This document shows, in pieces, positions 58,682 through 64,000 of a DNA stretch of 64,000 nt. The DNA lies in assembly GCA_035048485.1 (NCBI GenBank), contig CM068593.1:3799151-3863150 (forward strand). The letters run 5' to 3'. The DNA is from Pteria penguin (taxonomy: Eukaryota > Mollusca > Bivalvia > Pterioida > Pteriidae). The notes below the pieces were generated by a model. It was not told the origin of the DNA and did not search any database. It worked only from the letters and a program-made list of their open reading frames with translations. Numbering within the stretch: position 1 is the stretch's first letter; the number at the start of each line of letters is the position of its first letter. A program made the position numbers and the translations under genes.

Positions 58682-61130
58682 ACAAAAAACCCTACAGGAA
58701 TAGATCTGCTGCCATCAGTATCATCGGTGCCATTTCACTCCCCATTAAACTTGCTAATCTCGTTTTTTTTCTAATTGCAGAGAAATCCCTGGCACGAATT
58801 ATTATACCCGAAAGTAATTAAACCCATATATACAATATTGACCCGCTCCTTCTCCGTTTGCCACATTTCTTCGGACTTCCAAATACATATCGTCTCGCCT
58901 CGCCGTCCACTTTAATGACTGCAGAACCACGAGGTGTCAAACCGTTCCATTTATACGGTCAGCAGACCACGTACATATGAAGTACTGACTATTAATGGCC
59001 GGAGTGGACCCACAGGGACACAGTCCTGGTTAATTACCAGCCTTTTTTCTCGTTAAGCTAGCCAAGGGAGCCTGGTAATAAGTCATTATGTAGATGTATA
59101 CAATAACATCTTGCATAACTTTCGTAAAAGAATTTCCCTAAAGGCTTATTGAAAACGGGCGCCTTATTGAATATCGATGTATCATTTCTGACTCCATTAT
59201 ATCTACGTACTTCACGGTGACGAATGATGGGAGAAAGAATAAAGATGAAGATGGGGGGGGGGGGGGAGAGAGCTGTTTAAGCACTCTTTACATAGGTCAA
59301 AGAAAGGTAATTAACGAGAGCCGTGATTGGCTGATGTGGTGTAGGGAGAGAGGGACTACTATTTCAATGTATCAGGAGCTGTGATTGGATGAAATTATTT
59401 GATTTATGTATAAATAAAGATTGATTCTGCTGTAAAATCATGAATTTTTATCTCATTTCGCTAATGTAAAGATTTAATGACCTAAAAAGGGGTGGTTGTT
59501 TACATTTGAATTTTGGCCAATTTTGGGGGGTATCCCCCTTCCAGCATGATTTTCTCGAAATTAAGGTGGATAACCTATGGTAAACTGTTAAAATTCTGAT
59601 AGAGGAGGGTCTGACAAACATTTTGATATGTGGATTATATATAGCTAAAATGTAGGATGTTGTGTAAATCTTGCTGGAAGTTCGGTAATTTAACATGGGA
59701 CCCTATGGGAAATGGAATTACTATGCTTTGACCCATACCTATGTTGAAAAGGAACCAATGGAAGTGTTATAAAATCCAACACCATATTCATCCTGACTTC
59801 ATTTTCATCTACAGTACAGTTTTCAATTTTCTCGGTTTGACGAGGTTCAAGATTATGAAAATTTAACGTCAATTTGGTGGGGTTTTGGGTTTGGGGTTTT
59901 CTTTAGGGGATTGGGGGGTATATATTTGCAACCATTTTATGAAATTTTAGGACACATTTTATGAAAATTTAACGAGTCCGTTCTCGGTACGAGTTTTAAT
60001 GCGCTGCGCAAGTTTTAGCGCATGCCGATCGATTGTAATCGTTAAAATAGTCGGCGTCTTAAAAACATTAATAATATTAAAAAATTATCAACAAATTATA
60101 AAATCAGCATATTTTAACTGAAATGTATCTACCCAACATTAATATATCGAAATTAATTCCCATAATATCTGATTACGACATTTCAAAACGTTGAAAATAG
60201 TGTTTTTTTAGATTTCCCCCCAAAATTGAACCAAGCTGTGAATTTTTCTACAATTCTCTGAAAATTATTTTTATTTAGCACTTCATCACTGACGAAAAAA
60301 TGATCAATTTTCCTATTGTAGTTTTTGAGATATTTTTACCCAGAACGGCCACGTTAAGTAACAAATGTTTCATTCCACGATTACACCTGCTTAAATTTGT
60401 GAGGAAACTTAATTACCAAAAGCCAGACCCCTTGATGAAGAAAAGCTTTCCTGCATACACTCTCTCTACAACATAAAACCACTTGTCTCACTGACTTACT
60501 GCCCAGAAAACTTACTTCATTTAACTAATTATAAACACGAAAATCTGAGCTGAAGTTTCAAGTGGCTCCTCCTCTCCCAAACTAATGAACAAAACCTACT
60601 AAAGCAAAACAAGAAGCCACTAATTGGGTACTATATATATTACTTAAACCTACAATAGTGGCCTTGACCTCTGACCTATTGACCCCAAATCACCAGGAAT
60701 CCTTCCCTTCTGTTAAGATTTAATACATCCAAATATGGTTTGTCAAGAATGCATCATACTTAGAATATCATCTGTAACCAATAACTTCAGTTTATTTTTA
60801 TCAGGGGTGACCTTGACTTTCGACCTACTGATTAAAAAAGAAAACCAAGAGGCATCTTCACCCTTTTAAAAAGTATTCATATGTCCCAAATCTAATTCTG
60901 AAAAGATTAAAAAAGAAACTTTATTTACTATCAAGAAACCAATAATTGAGATCTATTTTTATCATTAGTGACCTTGATATTTGAACTATTGACCCAAACT
61001 TCAAAAGGCATCTTCTACATTTCAAAAATATCGAGATATCCAAACTTGGTTTGAATAGGATATCCGGAAACAAACTGTGTGATGGAAGAGCAGAATGACG
61101 GAAGAACAGACAAACCTTTCACATGATGTC
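58682..61130. other. Upstream flank without recognised genes
   Basis: Unique AT-rich DNA. It has a G tract (59253-59265), GGTTTTGGG-type runs (59876-59925) and AGGTCA/TGACCT-rich dispersed-repeat pieces (60660-61090). No exon was recognised on either strand. Confidence 0.4.
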
Positions 61131-61505
61131 TCCAGCTCTTCCCGGCAGGGGCATAAAAATAACACTGGCACTAGACAGATCCAGTCAGAAAAGACATTAT
61201 GGCCCCCAGCCTTCCCTGGCAGGGGCATAAAAATAACACTAGCACAGACAGATCCAAAGTCAGACAAGACATTATGGCCCCCAGCCTTCCCTGGCAGGGG
61301 CATGAAAATAACACTGGTACTAGACAGATCCAAAGTCAGACAGGTCATAATGGCCCCCAGCCTTCCCTGGCAGGGGCATAAAAATAACACTGGCACTAGA
61401 CAGATCCAGTCAGACAGGACATAATGGCCCCCAGCCTTCCCTGTCAGGGGCATAAAAATAACACCAGCACTAGACAGATCTAAAGTCAGACAGGACATAG
61501 TGCAG
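61130..61505. repeat. 75-bp minisatellite, about five copies
   Basis: The unit contains GGCCCCCAGCCTTCCCTGGC, AGGGGCATAAAAATAACACT and AGACAGATCCAAAGTCAGAC. Units start at about 61201, 61276, 61352 and 61426. Confidence 0.95.
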
Positions 61506-61712
61506 ATCATAAGTCAGAGAGGATATAATGCAAGTGGCCTTCTTAATCAAGATTATTATAAATAATTCTTGGAGTTTTCTTTGTCGTTTATTTCTTTTAT
61601 ACATATATCAATATACATTATTTTATTCAAGTCACTGTCATCATTGTAATGATTGTATACCTGCAACAAGCCATTGTTAGAATATTTCATGTCCCGTACC
61701 AGTCTTAACATG

Positions 61713-61866
61713 CAGGGCTCAAAATTGACAAAATATTTTGGGTTGTCAAATTGGCAAATTCAAAGAAAATTTGGATGACCTCCATTATAGTTACTGAAAT
61801 TTTAGGTTGCTCATACAGATTTTCGGTAGTTTTTGACGACTGGACCACTGCTAATTTCAAAGTCTG
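61713..61866. mobile_element. hAT-like MITE, opposite orientation
   Basis: Starts CAGGGCTCAAAATTGACAAA and ends GCTAATTTCAAAGTCTG. ACATG directly abuts both ends (61708-61712 and 61867-61871). The interior is the reverse complement of the copies at 23454 and 51575. Confidence 0.78.
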
Positions 61867-63000
61867 ACATGTATGGGATCCGTTTTACTAATACTATCCA
61901 AAGTCGTGTCTTTACCTCCTAACTATTGTAGACTGACCTATGACCTTTTAACCTACGACATCTTTCCTTCTTCATAACTTTTCATAACTACATTTCAGTA
62001 TATATCTTATTTAAACATATTTTCAAATTTGATCTGAATCCGTTGCATGAATCCCCAGTTACCATCTGTTGTGTGATGACAGATAGATACAGACAGACAA
62101 ATGTCATCTAGATACTGTATACAGCTTTGAATTCGCCCAGTCTTTTTTTCGCACTTTGCAGTCAAATCGGAACCCCACCTGACTGTCGGACAAATCCGGT
62201 AAAATTCGCTTCGGTCCGGTAAATTTTCGTATTTTCCGGACCAATTGTCTGGTATCGCATCCGTGACCGGTTTTGTTCATTATGCTCTACAACCGCATTA
62301 CCGCTTTGTGTACGGCGCATGTTGCGGACATCATGATATTCATTATGTATTTTAAAACTAAAATACGGGGAGAGAAACGTCCCAGGGAAACCACTGAAAC
62401 TAAAGAATAAAACAATGTCAAATGAACAGAGGGCCGAAAAAAAACCCCTTCCCCCAAAAAATGTATTATGACGGTACCATGCCATACTCCATCTGTACAA
62501 CTTTTCAGTTTCGAAAAATCAGAACAATCCCTTACTGGGCAAAACAAATTTATTAAAAGATGCAGTAATATGAGGGTCAGTACAGTTATTGAAATGAGGA
62601 GGACATGGAGCTTTTTGACGAATTATATGTAGCCTTGGTGAGCAAAGTGATGTCTGGGAGGACTTGTTTATATTCTCAAGAGAGTGATACATGTAAAATA
62701 AATCACACCAGAAATGTTTCAATTTTATGCGTTTATTGCATTTTTTGTCGGTCAGGTAAAAATTCATTCGGTCAGGTATACCCTACAGACTAACCAGAGC
62801 GAATGTCCTGTAAATCAAAAGTAAGTTTCGCTAACACTGCCTTTGACGACCTGAAACTTATTCGCCCCGTCTTGAATTTGCCCTCCCCTCCCTTCAAAAC
62901 TGGCAGGCATTTAAATGTGCATGTGGGGTTTTCAAGTGGGTGTCCATAAGCACATGAGCTCGTATTTTAGTTGTACCAGTACTTTATGACTGTACTATAC

Positions 63001-63200
63001 TGTCCTATGAAATATTACAATTTATAAGGATGAAATTGAAATATTCAATTAGTCATTATGAATATTTTAATTTCATCCTTACAAATTGTAATATTTCATA
63101 GGACAGTTATGTTATTCAGCATAAATCTCGACAAAATTTTTAAGAAGTCATTATGAATATTTCAATTTAATCCTTATAAATTGTAATATTTCATAGGACA
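63001..63200. repeat. 47-bp near-perfect palindrome plus a third direct copy
   Basis: Left arm 63001-63047 (TGTCCTATGAAATATTACAA...) pairs with right arm 63059-63105 at 45 of 47 positions across an 11-nt loop. The loop and right arm (63051-63105) are repeated directly at 63146-63200. Confidence 0.93.
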
Positions 63201-63409
63201 ATACTCATAATTGCACGCCTGCCACTTTTTATAATTGATTTTATATTGTGTAATTGTCTTTTGAATGGATTGAATGAAATAAACATGTTCACTGAACTAT
63301 TGGTTAAAATTCTTTCAGTTGTGACTAATGTTGGAAACATAATCTTACCGTTTTGAATTCGCCCTCCAATCAGAGGGCGAAAATAAAACGTGGGCGAAAT
63401 TTTCCCTGC

Positions 63410-63510
63410 ATACAGTAGACAGACAAATGTCACCCAGAATGATGACAAAATGTCATTCAGAATGACAGACAAATGTCATTCAGAATGACAGACAAATGTC
63501 ATCCAGAATG
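63410..63510. repeat. 22-24-bp minisatellite
   Basis: Four copies of GACAGACAAATGTCATTCAG plus AAT, imperfect. Confidence 0.85.
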
Positions 63511-64000
63511 CCTCGGACAAATAATTACTCAATTATTTAGCTGTGTCTGTGGAGCCTGATATCCCACAGGTGTGGAGGTGATTTGGAGGTGATGCAAATG
63601 ACAAAGTCAGGAAATGGCCCCAAAACACAGTCAGGGCTTTCTTCCAGTAGCTTTTCAGTCGATATTTCTCCATATTCCAAATCACAAATCTTTTCTTCCA
63701 AAGTCTGACCAGAAATGAACCAGTAAGTCATGAACATCCAATACTCATGAACCAGTCATGAACATGCAAATTATTTCAGTCAATGTATAATTAAACAGAG
63801 AATAATGGTAGGATCCATTTCCAGAGACAAGAGTATCAGTAAAAATGATATATGCTCCCCAAATGGCAGTGATGATGCGGGAATTAGATGACTCAATTCA
63901 CATACAAAAAATCAGTAAAACCAATGGGTGCTATTAAAAGCACAGCAATAATGAAGGAAATGAATGACTCAGTATATAGAAAATCATTGTATTAATTGAT

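Noticed and set aside
58750..58990. Possible short first exon on the minus strand (MYLEVRRNVANGEG... before gtataa)
   Set aside because: The donor is weak and neither start context nor peptide composition supports it.

Overview
This window is eukaryotic, AT-rich, intron-rich and full of tandem repeats. tRNA-headed SINEs with (CAAT)n tails, short hAT-like MITEs and AGGTCA-rich dispersed repeats point to a marine mollusc, most likely a bivalve. That placement is inferred from repeat style and protein similarity; no database search was possible. There is no operon, rRNA, true tRNA gene or CRISPR array, and I see no viral or transposase coding region.

One protein gene can be supported. It lies on the minus strand and spans about 50.0 kb down to 17.3 kb. 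It encodes the cytoplasmic beta subunit of a high-voltage-activated calcium channel (CACNB family). I reconstructed it by reading splice sites. There are two alternative first exons (1a at 50008-49922, 1b at 41348-41280), then nine shared exons (2 to 10) giving an SH3 core (exons 3-4), a variable HOOK linker (exons 5-6) and a guanylate-kinase-like domain (exons 7-10). A 33-nt cassette microexon (exon 11) follows, then two alternative terminal exons (12a at 19315-19073, 12b at 17913-17329). The terminal exons are homologous over the last GK helix but end in unrelated tails. All introns are GT-AG and the reading frame closes exactly at every junction. Predicted isoforms starting from exon 1b are 464 or 475 residues (12a) and 578 or 589 residues (12b); exon 1a adds 6 residues.

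Layout. 1-2.2 kb: two minisatellites, the first containing an internal inversion. 3.3-11.8 kb: an 8.1-kb satellite of a 40-bp unit with higher-order structure. 11.9-17.3 kb: SINEs, a 19-bp array, CCAATGA repeats and the probable 3' flank or 3'UTR. 17.3-41.3 kb: the body of the gene. Its introns hold a 2.7-kb 43-bp minisatellite (intron 6), a 57-bp array with a 679-bp duplication (intron 2) and a 36-bp array interrupted by a SINE (intron 1). 41.3-50.0 kb: the interval between the two promoters, with a 3.2-kb array of 55-57-bp units. 50-64 kb: upstream flank with further minisatellites, MITEs and a near-perfect palindrome.

The points most worth following are the duplicated terminal exons, the unannotated-looking microexon and first exon, and eight perfect CREB-type TGACGTCA palindromes. 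Pairs of these sit 0.9-1.0 kb upstream of each first exon, and two more are carried by copies of one MITE.
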